Positions 1 to 6,319 of a DNA stretch of 11,598 nucleotides are shown one piece after another. The stretch comes from Actinomycetota bacterium. Lineage in GTDB: Bacteria > Actinomycetota > Thermoleophilia > Solirubrobacterales > Solirubrobacteraceae. The notes beneath the pieces are model-generated. The model did no database searches. It saw only the letters and a program-made list of their open reading frames with translations, and was not told where the DNA came from. The DNA is taken from positions 1 through 11,598 of the forward strand of contig JAHWJM010000038.1 of assembly GCA_019348435.1 (NCBI GenBank), given 5' to 3'. Both the position numbers and the translations under genes were made by a program. Within the stretch, counting starts at the first letter, position 1; each line of letters opens with the position of its first letter.

Positions 1-1224
1 GACGCCGCGGACGCGCTGCAGAACACGATGCTCAAGGCGCTGCGCGCGCTGCCCGGCGAGACACGGCAGATCGCGCTGAAGGCGTGGCTGTACCGGATTG
101 CGCACAACGAGTCGATCTCGCTGCTGCGCGCCCGGCGTCCGGACAGCGACCTGGACGCCGCCGCGCATGTCGGCGACCCGCGGACGGAGAACCTCGCGGA
201 GTCACGCGAACGGCTGCGCGACCTGACCGCCGATCTGAGCGAGCTGACCGAAAAGCAGCGCGCCTCGCTGCTGATGCGCGAGCTCGGCGGATTGGAATTC
301 AGCGATGTGGCCGGAGCGTTGCAGGTCACTGCGAGCGCGGCGAAGCAGAGCGTCTACGAAGCGCGCTGCGTCCTGCAGGCATTGGAGGAGGGCCGCGCGA
401 TGGACTGTGACCTCGTGCGCCGCACGCTTTCTGACGGAGACCGCCGGACGCTGCGCGCAATGAAGCTGCGCGGGCACCTGCGCGCCTGCGCGGGCTGTCG
501 CGACTTCGAGCACGCCCTGCACCGGCGCCCAGCCCAGCTCGCCGCGCTTGCCCCGCCCCTGCCGCTCGCGATGGCGGCATCGATCCTGCACGGCCTGCTC
601 GGCGCGGGCGGCGGACACGGCGGCGGCGGACTGCTCGCCGCTCTGGGCGTCGGCGGCGCATCGCTCGGCACGAAGGTCGCCACCGTGGCCGTCATCGCAA
701 GCACGGCCGCCGGCGGCGCCGCGATCACGCTGCCGGCGCTCGACGCACCCCCACCGGTGGGCGCGGCTACCGCCCCGCCGACGGCCGCTGCTGTCGCGAC
801 TGCGCCCCGGCTGTCACGCACCTATGCCCCCACGCGTGAAGCCGACGCCGAGTTCGTCCGCGCCACAACAGCAAGAAGGACGGCCGGCGCGGGCGCCGAT
901 CGTGGCGCGCAGGCTGCCGCGTCCGGACTCTCGAGAGCCGAGCTGCAACGCCGCGCCGCAGCGCCACCATCGGTCGCCGCGCGCGAACGAGCGAAAACCG
1001 CCGCCACCGCCAAGCGCAACGCCGCCCCCGGCAGGCAACCGACATCTGCGCCGCGCGATCGCGCCACCGAACGCCCCCAGACCCAGAAGCCTGCACCCGG
1101 CGCCGCAACGACCACACCCACGACGCCTCGCGCACCGGCCATCCCCACCTCACCCGTCGCGCCCACCGCGGACGGCTCAGCGGCCGACGGCGCCGACACC
1201 ATCGCACCGCCGCGCCCACGCTGA
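1..1224 (+). CDS. ECF-like sigma-70 factor fused to zinc-finger/transmembrane C-terminal extension (5' partial)
   Basis: The reading frame is open from the first base, so the N-terminus lies outside the window; 407 residues are visible (numbered from base 1). Residues 1-46 match sigma region 2 (DAADALQNTMLKAL, then AWLYRIAHNESISLLR). Residues about 74-125 match region 4, a helix-turn-helix for -35 recognition (LTEKQRASLLMRELGG). After this comes a segment like anti-sigma zinc fingers: C136, then H159-x3-C163-x2-C166. A Gly/Ala-rich stretch leads to a probable membrane helix at about 224-244, then a roughly 160-residue Ala/Pro/Thr/Arg tail of low complexity. ECF groups with C-terminal zinc-finger and membrane extensions are known in Actinobacteria. 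I infer that the extension controls the sigma domains in cis, perhaps at the membrane. No separate anti-sigma gene follows; the next gene converges on this one. The sigma assignment is firm; the function of the tail is unknown. Confidence 0.87.
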   Translation, partial: DAADALQNTMLKALRALPGETRQIALKAWLYRIAHNESISLLRARRPDSDLDAAAHVGDPRTENLAESRERLRDLTADLSELTEKQRASLLMRELGGLEFSDVAGALQVTASAAKQSVYEARCVLQALEEGRAMDCDLVRRTLSDGDRRTLRAMKLRGHLRACAGCRDFEHALHRRPAQLAALAPPLPLAMAASILHGLLGAGGGHGGGGLLAALGVGGASLGTKVATVAVIASTAAGGAAITLPALDAPPPVGAATAPPTAAAVATAPRLSRTYAPTREADAEFVRATTARRTAGAGADRGAQAAASGLSRAELQRRAAAPPSVAARERAKTAATAKRNAAPGRQPTSAPRDRATERPQTQKPAPGAATTTPTTPRAPAIPTSPVAPTADGSAADGADTIAPPRPR

Positions 1225-1244
1225 ACATTCGCCTATCGTCGTGA

Positions 1245-1275
1245 CGCGCCGAGTGCGGATATCGCACCGGGCGCG
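1245..1275. terminator. GC hairpin between convergent sigma-factor and glmM genes
   Basis: The arms CGCGCC (1245-1250) and GGCGCG (1270-1275) pair, followed by a 2x2 mismatch, then GTGCG (1253-1257) with CGCAC (1263-1267) around a 5-base loop. It lies in the 87-base gap between two converging stop codons, where a bidirectional terminator is expected. There is no T-run on either side, so it is not a classical intrinsic terminator. Nothing else is recognisable in this gap. Confidence 0.45.
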
Positions 1276-1311
1276 CCAGAAGCCGCACGGCGTCCCGCTC
1301 GCGGTCCCGCG

Positions 1312-2625
1312 TCAGCTTCCGGTTTGCACGATCGCAACGAGCCGCGCGCAGACGGCCTCGGTCTCCTCCTCGGTCGGCGCCTCGACCATCACCCGGACGA
1401 GCTGCTCGGTCCCCGACGGGCGCACGAGGACGCGCCCGCGTCCCTCCAGCGCCGCCGCCTCGCGCTGCACCGCGGCGCGGAGAACCTGGTCGGCGATCGC
1501 CGCGTCGCGGTCGCGGACGCGGACGTTGACCAGGTTCTGGGGCAGCTTGTCCATCGCGTGGCGGTCGGCGAGGTCGCGCCCGTCGAGCGCCTCGAGCGTC
1601 AGCAGCGCCGACGCGATCCCGTCGCCGGACGGCACGAAGCCCATGTCGATGATGTGCCCGGACTGCTCGCCGCCGAGGCCCCAGCCGCGGGCGCGCAGCT
1701 CCTCGAGCACGTAGCGGTCGCCGATGGCGGTCGTCGCGACCTCCACGCCGGCCGCCCGCATCGCGGTGTGAAAGCCGAAGTTCGTCATCACGGTCACCAC
1801 GACGCCGCCGCCCGGCAGCCGGCCTCGCTCGCGCAGATGCAGCGTCGCCAGCGCGATGAGCTCGTCGCCGTCGACGATCGCGCCGTCGCGGTCGACCGCC
1901 AGCATGCGGTCGCCGTCGCCGTCGAACGCGAATCCGGCGTCGTGTCCGCCGGCGCGCATCTGCTCGACGATCGGGCCCGTGTGCGTCGAGCCGCACCCGT
2001 CGTTGATGTTCCGCCCGTCGGGCTCGGCGGCGAGCACCGTCACCGTGGCCCCGAGCCGGCGGAAGATCTCCGGCGCGCAGCGGTACGTCGATCCGTTCGC
2101 GCAGTCCAGCAGCACGTCGATGCCCTTCAGCGAGAGGTCGCCGAAGCGCTCCTGCAGCGCGCGCAGGTAGTCCTCGTCGGTGCCGTGCAACGCGCTGATC
2201 GAGCCGATCCGCGACGGCAAGTCCGGCTTCGCCGCGCCGAGGCGCTGCTCGATCGCCAGCTCGGTCGCGTCGGAGAGCTTGAAGCGATCGGCCCCGAAGA
2301 ACTTGATGCCGTTGTCGGCGAACGGGTTGTGTGACGCCGAGATCACCGCAGCGAGGTCGAAGCCGTAGCGCCCGAGCAGCAGCGGCGCCGCCGGCGTCGG
2401 CAGCACACCCCCGAGCAGCACGTCGCCGCCGGCCGAGGCGATACCCGCGGCCAGCGCCGACTCGAGCATCGCGCCGGACTCGCGGGTGTCGCGGATGACG
2501 AGCACCCGCGGGTGCTCCCCGCCGATCTCGCGAGCCGCGGCGGCGCCGAGTGCGAGCGCCAGCTCGCCCGTCAGCACCTGACCGGCCACGCCCCGGACAC
2601 CATCGGTGCCAAAGAGCTTGCGCAT
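1312..2625 (-). CDS. glmM: Phosphoglucosamine mutase GlmM
   Basis: It interconverts glucosamine-6-phosphate and glucosamine-1-phosphate in the cytoplasm, on the path to UDP-GlcNAc and peptidoglycan. The 437 residues are close to the usual family length. The N-terminus MRKLFGTDGVRG is characteristic of GlmM. The phosphoserine loop is ISASHNP with the catalytic serine at S98. The metal-binding loop is D235-G-D237-G-D239-R, and the C-terminal phosphate-binding loop is R402-P-S-G-T-E407. The ATG start gives the conserved N-terminus directly. No clear Shine-Dalgarno precedes it. It begins 34 bases after rpsI, so it is probably the last gene of the rplM-rpsI-glmM operon, an order also known from Streptomyces and Mycobacterium. 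Confidence 0.97.
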   Translation of the reverse strand: MRKLFGTDGVRGVAGQVLTGELALALGAAAAREIGGEHPRVLVIRDTRESGAMLESALAAGIASAGGDVLLGGVLPTPAAPLLLGRYGFDLAAVISASHNPFADNGIKFFGADRFKLSDATELAIEQRLGAAKPDLPSRIGSISALHGTDEDYLRALQERFGDLSLKGIDVLLDCANGSTYRCAPEIFRRLGATVTVLAAEPDGRNINDGCGSTHTGPIVEQMRAGGHDAGFAFDGDGDRMLAVDRDGAIVDGDELIALATLHLRERGRLPGGGVVVTVMTNFGFHTAMRAAGVEVATTAIGDRYVLEELRARGWGLGGEQSGHIIDMGFVPSGDGIASALLTLEALDGRDLADRHAMDKLPQNLVNVRVRDRDAAIADQVLRAAVQREAAALEGRGRVLVRPSGTEQLVRVMVEAPTEEETEAVCARLVAIVQTGS

Positions 2626-2659
2626 CGTGGGGTCGTCGCGTGTTAGCAGGTGAGCGGCT

Positions 2660-3385
2660 CTAGCGCTTGCTGAACTGCGGCCGCTTGCGCGCCTTCTTCA
2701 GCCCGGCCTTCTTGCGCTCCTTGACGCGCGGATCGCGCGTGAGGAAGCCGCGGCGCTTGAGCTCGCCGCGAAGGTTCGGGTCCGCCTCGAGCAGCGCGCG
2801 CGAGATGCCGTGGCGCAGCGCGCCGGCCTGGGCGCTGACGCCGCCGCCGTGCACGCGAACCACGACGTCCATGCGGTCGTCGTAGCCGACGGCCTCCAGC
2901 GGATGGCGGATGTTGCGACCCAGGGCGGGGCGCGGGAAGTAGTCGTCGAGCGTCTTGCCGTTGACGGTGTACGCGCCGCTGCCGGGGCGCAGGATGACGC
3001 GCGCGACCGCGGTCTTGCGCTTGCCCGTCGCGCGGTAGCGAGCACCGGCGGCGAGGTCGATCACGGCCGCAACGGGCTGCTCGTCGGCGCGGTCCTCGTC
3101 GGCGGCGGCCGCGGCGGCCTCGAGGGCCTCCTCGTCCTCGCGAGCGAGCGGATCGGAGCCCTCGAGCACGATGTCGACCTCGAGATCCGCGCCCGGGATG
3201 GCGGGCTTGACGCGCGGAGCGGCGGGCGTGTCGTCCTCGTCGTCGATGTCCTCCTCCAGCGCGGGCGCGGGCGTAGCCGGGTCGGCAGCGGGCTCGTCAG
3301 CCGGGACGGGAGTGGAGGCGTCGGCCTCCGACGTGGGCGCCGCGGCCTCTTCGGGCTCGGGCGGCTCGGTGCTCTCGTCGATCAC
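2660..3385 (-). CDS. rpsI: 30S ribosomal protein S9 with long acidic N-terminal extension
   Basis: Residues about 114-241 are a complete S9 domain. It starts at YRATGKRKTAVARV, contains VNGKTLDDYFP and QAGALRHGISRALL, and ends in the conserved basic KKARKRPQFSKR tail that reaches toward the P-site tRNA. Residues 1-113 are a low-complexity Ala/Pro/Asp/Glu stretch with 35 acidic and 4 basic residues by my count. Actinobacterial S9 proteins often carry a short acidic leader, but I recall lengths of only about 20-45 residues. The GTG start is chosen because it overlaps the rplM stop as GTGA, which suggests translational coupling, and because the frame stays open and compositionally consistent to it. 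A downstream GTG/TTG start cannot be excluded. Confidence 0.95.
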   Translation of the reverse strand: MIDESTEPPEPEEAAAPTSEADASTPVPADEPAADPATPAPALEEDIDDEDDTPAAPRVKPAIPGADLEVDIVLEGSDPLAREDEEALEAAAAAADEDRADEQPVAAVIDLAAGARYRATGKRKTAVARVILRPGSGAYTVNGKTLDDYFPRPALGRNIRHPLEAVGYDDRMDVVVRVHGGGVSAQAGALRHGISRALLEADPNLRGELKRRGFLTRDPRVKERKKAGLKKARKRPQFSKR

Positions 3386-3816
3386 GAGTGCAGCTCCATC
3401 GGTTGCGGTTTCTGTGCCTGGTGAGGATGCTCGGCGCCGGCGTAGATCTTGAGCTTCGTGAGCTGCTTGCGGGCGAGGCGGTTGCGGGGCAGCATGCCCT
3501 TGACCGCGAGGCGCAGGACCTCTTCGGGACGCCGCTCGAGCATGTCGTTGAGCGTGCGCGTCTTCAGCCCGCCGGGGTAGCCGGAGTGGCGGTAGTACAT
3601 CTTGTCCGCGCGCTTGTTGCCGGTCACGGCGATCTTCTCGGCGTTGATGACGACGACGAAGTCGCCGGTGTCGACGTGCGGGGTGTACGTCGGCTTGCGC
3701 TTGCCGCGCAGCGTGTCGGCGATCTGGGTCGCCAGACGCCCGAGCGTTTGCCCGGTCGCGTCGACGACGAGCCAGTTGCGCTCGCGATCATTGGCGTTGG
3801 CGACGTAGGTCTTCAT
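3382..3816 (-). CDS. rplM: 50S ribosomal protein L13
   Basis: This is a 144-residue protein of normal L13 length. The N-terminus reads NWLVVDATGQTLGRLATQIA (14-33). The family signature region around residues 69-111 includes DKMYYRHSGYPGGLKTRTL and ends in VKGMLPRN (105-112). L13 is an early-assembly large-subunit protein. The open frame continues about 209 codons further upstream, but that part is antisense-type shadow over the kinase gene and has no L13 similarity; the ATG at 3816 gives the conserved N-terminus. It is the first gene of the rplM-rpsI-glmM operon and overlaps rpsI by 4 bases. No Shine-Dalgarno is evident just upstream of the start. Confidence 0.97.
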   Translation of the reverse strand: MKTYVANANDRERNWLVVDATGQTLGRLATQIADTLRGKRKPTYTPHVDTGDFVVVINAEKIAVTGNKRADKMYYRHSGYPGGLKTRTLNDMLERRPEEVLRLAVKGMLPRNRLARKQLTKLKIYAGAEHPHQAQKPQPMELHS

Positions 3817-3858
3817 GACGTGAAAATGCCACGCGAACGGTCCGCGCGGCGCGTCAGC

Positions 3859-3864
3859 AGTGTA
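3859..3864 (-). promoter_or_regulatory. Candidate -10 element for the rplM-rpsI-glmM operon
   Basis: Read on the minus strand this is TACACT, a TAnnnT match, 42 bases before the rplM ATG and inside the only non-coding gap (3817-3890) upstream of the operon. I see no convincing -35 element at normal spacing, so the call rests on position and hexamer alone. Confidence 0.3.
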
Positions 3865-3890
3865 GCGCGACGACTGGCGCCGGCCGGCTG

Positions 3891-4850
3891 CTACGCCGGC
3901 GACGGCACGCCCGACGAGCTCGAGTCGCGTCCGTTGGCGACGTCGTCGCCACCGATGGCGGCCGTGGCCTTCGCCGTCACGAGGTGGTAGAGGATCAGGA
4001 CCTGGGTGATCGCCAGCGACTCGGAGCGGTGGGCATCGTCGGTGCCGACCGCAAACAGCCCCAGCTCCTCGGTGTGCAGGTGGCGCGCGAAGTGCATCTG
4101 CTCCCAGATCGCCTCTTCGATCGCGGCGCCGCGCTCGCGATCGATCTCGCCCGGGATCCGGATGCGCCGCTCCCCCGCGCGCTGCTCGACCTCGATCGCG
4201 TCGCGCCCGCCCTCCTCGTCCAACGACGAGAGGTCGGGGTGCGGCAGGCCGTCGCGCAGCGTCAGCACCGCGTCGAGGTGGTCGGGATCGTCCTGGACGC
4301 CCGGCTGGAAGGACACGACGATGTCCGCGCGCGAGCGCTGCGGGCGGATGAACGCCTCCGAATCGGGCTCGCGCGCGTCGAGCTCCTTGAGCACCTGCTC
4401 CTCGGTGTAGCCGCGCTTGCTCGTGTCGCGCTTGACCTTCCACTCGCGGCGCAGGTCCTCGGGCGGTGCGAGGTAGACGCGCACGTCGAAGTTCTCGCTC
4501 AGCTCCGGCGTGTGGTAGCCGAGCAGCCCCTCGATGAGCGCGAAGCCCTGGGGCTGCACGTACTCGGGCCGGCCGAACGTCCCGTCCCCGTGGTTGTAGA
4601 CGGGCTTGAGGATCGGCTCGCCGCGGCGCAGGTGGCCGAGGTGCTGATCGATGATGTCCATGTAGTTGCAGTCGGGATTGAGCGGCGTGATGCCATGCTC
4701 CGCGCGCTCGGTGCGGTCATAGCAGTGGTAGTCGTCCATCCCGATGTGGGTGACGTTCTCACTGCCCAGGATCTCGACAAGCCCCTTCGTGAGCGTTGTC
4801 TTCCCCGTCGCTGAATCACCGACGACGCCGAGGATGATCGGGCGTGCCAT
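3891..4850 (-). CDS. Phosphoribulokinase-like P-loop kinase
   Basis: This 319-residue protein has a Walker A loop G11-D-S-A-T-G-K17-T18. Downstream motifs are those of the phosphoribulokinase/uridine kinase superfamily, and closest to phosphoribulokinase: MDDYHCYDR (38-46), KPVYNH (82-87), IEGL (106-109), WKVKRDTSKRG (137-147) and an ARxPDxxAFIxPQ stretch (159-171). From memory, catalytic residues of the Rhodobacter sphaeroides enzyme (D42, H45, R49, K165, R168, D169, R173) map with constant spacing to D39, H42, R46, K138, R141, D142 and R146. The plant/cyanobacterial redox cysteine in the P-loop is absent (A14-T15), so thioredoxin control by that pair is unlikely. Expected reaction: ATP-dependent phosphorylation of ribulose-5-phosphate to RuBP. 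No RuBisCO is visible, so another sugar or nucleoside substrate remains possible. The ATG has a GGGAG ribosome site 7 bases upstream. Confidence 0.87.
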   Translation of the reverse strand: MARPIILGVVGDSATGKTTLTKGLVEILGSENVTHIGMDDYHCYDRTERAEHGITPLNPDCNYMDIIDQHLGHLRRGEPILKPVYNHGDGTFGRPEYVQPQGFALIEGLLGYHTPELSENFDVRVYLAPPEDLRREWKVKRDTSKRGYTEEQVLKELDAREPDSEAFIRPQRSRADIVVSFQPGVQDDPDHLDAVLTLRDGLPHPDLSSLDEEGGRDAIEVEQRAGERRIRIPGEIDRERGAAIEEAIWEQMHFARHLHTEELGLFAVGTDDAHRSESLAITQVLILYHLVTAKATAAIGGDDVANGRDSSSSGVPSPA

Positions 4851-4857
4851 GTGCAGT

Positions 4858-4862
4858 CTCCC
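4858..4862 (-). promoter_or_regulatory. Ribosome binding site of the phosphoribulokinase-like gene
   Basis: On the minus strand this reads GGGAG, 7 bases before the ATG at 4850. It is one of the few recognisable Shine-Dalgarno sites in the window and supports this start. Confidence 0.5.
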
Positions 4863-4886
4863 ATGTCGTGTCGGTCGAAGCGCGAA

Positions 4887-4892
4887 ACCTTA
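4887..4892 (-). promoter_or_regulatory. Candidate -10 element for the phosphoribulokinase-like gene
   Basis: Minus-strand TAAGGT fits TAnnnT and would give a leader of about 30 bases containing the GGGAG site. It lies in the 80-base gap after the membrane-protein gene. A matching -35 is not convincing, and read-through from the upstream gene is equally possible. Confidence 0.25.
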
Positions 4893-4930
4893 GCGACAAA
4901 TCGCTCTTGACATAGGCTCCATAACAAACG

Positions 4931-6319
4931 CTACGCGCCGACGCGCAATCGCGCCACCAGCTCGATGCCGAGCCGCAGCAGCACAGCGAGCCCGAGCAGC
5001 GTGACGATCAGGGCGGGCAGCACGGCGCCCGCGCCGACCTGGCGGACGAGGTTCGCCTGCCACAGCGCCAGGTAGTTGCGGTAGTCGCCGTCGCGCGCCG
5101 AGCGGTCGGTGGCGGCGGCGATCGAGTTCTTCGTCAGCCGCGGCAGCTCGCGGTACTGGCGCACGATCTGCGGCCCCACCGTTCCCGGCTCGCGATCGAT
5201 GAGCTGCATTCCCGGCGGGGCGAGCACGGCCGAGAAGGACAGCACGAAGCCGAGCGCGAACAGCGCGCCGGCGAGCTGCATCCGGCGACGGCGCGCGCCG
5301 ATCCAGGGCCCGAGCGCGACGAGCACGAGCGCGACGCCGGGGATGACGAGCCGCGGGCCCCAGCTCCACCCGCCCTGCCACGAGTGCCACGTCGCCGCCA
5401 GCACGAACGTCAACGCGAACATCGCCAGCAGCAACGCGGCGGTGAGACGCGCGCGGCGCCACAGCGTCACGAACGCAAACGGCGCGAGGACGAGCGCGGG
5501 CGCGAACAGCACGAGCGACTTCTCGGCGTCGAACAGCAGCCCCGCGCTCCCCTCCAGCAGCGGCGTCGTGAAGCCGGGGTCGACCGGCGGCCGGTAGCCG
5601 AACTCGAGCGCATCGCCGAAGCGAAAGACGTTGTAGGCGACGGTCACGATCGCGGCCACCGCGAGCGGCGGGATCGTCCGCGCCAGCGCACGGAGGCCGG
5701 CGCCGCGCAGCGCGAGGAAGCCGAGCAGCAGCGGCGCGAAGGCGGCCGACTGCGGCCGCGCGAGCACGGCGGCGGCGAGCGCCAGCGCCGCCTGCTGCTC
5801 GCGTCCGGCCAGCGCGCGCTCGACCGTCACCACGAGCCCGAGCGCGACGAGCGGCTCGGTGAAGAAGTCGCGGCCGTAGGGCAGCAGGTAGGTCCCCAGC
5901 ACGATGCCCGCGCCGACGAGCGCGGCAGCCGGCCGCGGCGCCCCGAGCCGGCGGCCGAGCAGAAACAACGCCGCCGCCAGGGCGCCGGCGACAAGCGGCA
6001 TGATCGAGGCGGCGGCGGCGGCCTCGACGAGGTCCACGCGCCCGGTCAGCGCGCCGATCGGCTGCGCGAGGAGCACCGGCAGGACCGACAGCAGCGGCAG
6101 CAGCAGGCCGTACTTGGAGTAGTGCATGCCGTCGTCGCCACGGACGCCGAGTTCCGGCGGCACCGCGAGCGAGCCGTCGTGGACGATCGACTGCGCGACG
6201 GCGAGCATCGAGTTGCCGTCGAGCACGGTCACCTGCGCTTGGCCGACGAGCAGGAGAAACACGGCCACCGTCCCGCCCAGCCGGGTCGCGACGCCGCGGT
6301 TGTCGCGCGCCGCAACCAT
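4931..6319 (-). CDS. Multi-pass membrane protein, GT-C glycosyltransferase-like
   Basis: This 462-residue protein is dominated by hydrophobic helices separated by short Arg-rich turns; I estimate ten or more. The first helix covers roughly residues 14-32. It is followed by an extracytoplasmic loop with an acidic residue in LDGNSM and, further on, MHYSKYGLLLPLL. This arrangement, a first loop with an acidic residue after helix 1 and a polar loop near the C-terminus before a last helix, resembles GT-C enzymes (ArnT/PMT-type), which transfer sugars from polyprenyl-phosphate donors outside the membrane. I do not recognise a named subfamily, so the enzymatic role is an inference. It diverges from a GT2 gene whose product class makes such donors. 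The ATG at 6319 is the first good start; a -10-like hexamer sits 8 bases upstream. Confidence 0.7.
   Translation of the reverse strand: MVAARDNRGVATRLGGTVAVFLLLVGQAQVTVLDGNSMLAVAQSIVHDGSLAVPPELGVRGDDGMHYSKYGLLLPLLSVLPVLLAQPIGALTGRVDLVEAAAAASIMPLVAGALAAALFLLGRRLGAPRPAAALVGAGIVLGTYLLPYGRDFFTEPLVALGLVVTVERALAGREQQAALALAAAVLARPQSAAFAPLLLGFLALRGAGLRALARTIPPLAVAAIVTVAYNVFRFGDALEFGYRPPVDPGFTTPLLEGSAGLLFDAEKSLVLFAPALVLAPFAFVTLWRRARLTAALLLAMFALTFVLAATWHSWQGGWSWGPRLVIPGVALVLVALGPWIGARRRRMQLAGALFALGFVLSFSAVLAPPGMQLIDREPGTVGPQIVRQYRELPRLTKNSIAAATDRSARDGDYRNYLALWQANLVRQVGAGAVLPALIVTLLGLAVLLRLGIELVARLRVGA

Noticed and set aside
767..1996. A 409-codon open frame on the minus strand spanning the sigma-factor tail and glmM
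   Set aside because: It is extremely Arg-rich with no domain similarity and overlaps well-supported genes; this is the usual shadow frame of very GC-rich DNA.
3883..3900. GCCGGC-TGCTAC-GCCGGC hairpin at the end of the phosphoribulokinase-like gene
   Set aside because: It is only 6 pairs, includes the stop codon and has no T-run; such repeats are common by chance at this GC content. It may still contribute to termination.
3817..4443. In-frame upstream extension of L13
   Set aside because: The L13 family starts at the ATG at 3816; the extension overlaps the kinase gene and is Arg-rich without similarity.
4892..4905. AGCGA-CAAA-TCGCT inverted repeat upstream of the phosphoribulokinase-like gene
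   Set aside because: Five-base arms alone are too weak to call an operator or terminator, although the position near a possible -10 is suggestive.
4907..4912. Perfect TTGACA on the plus strand
   Set aside because: There is no good -10 at 16-18 bases and no plus-strand gene downstream; it lies between two minus-strand genes.
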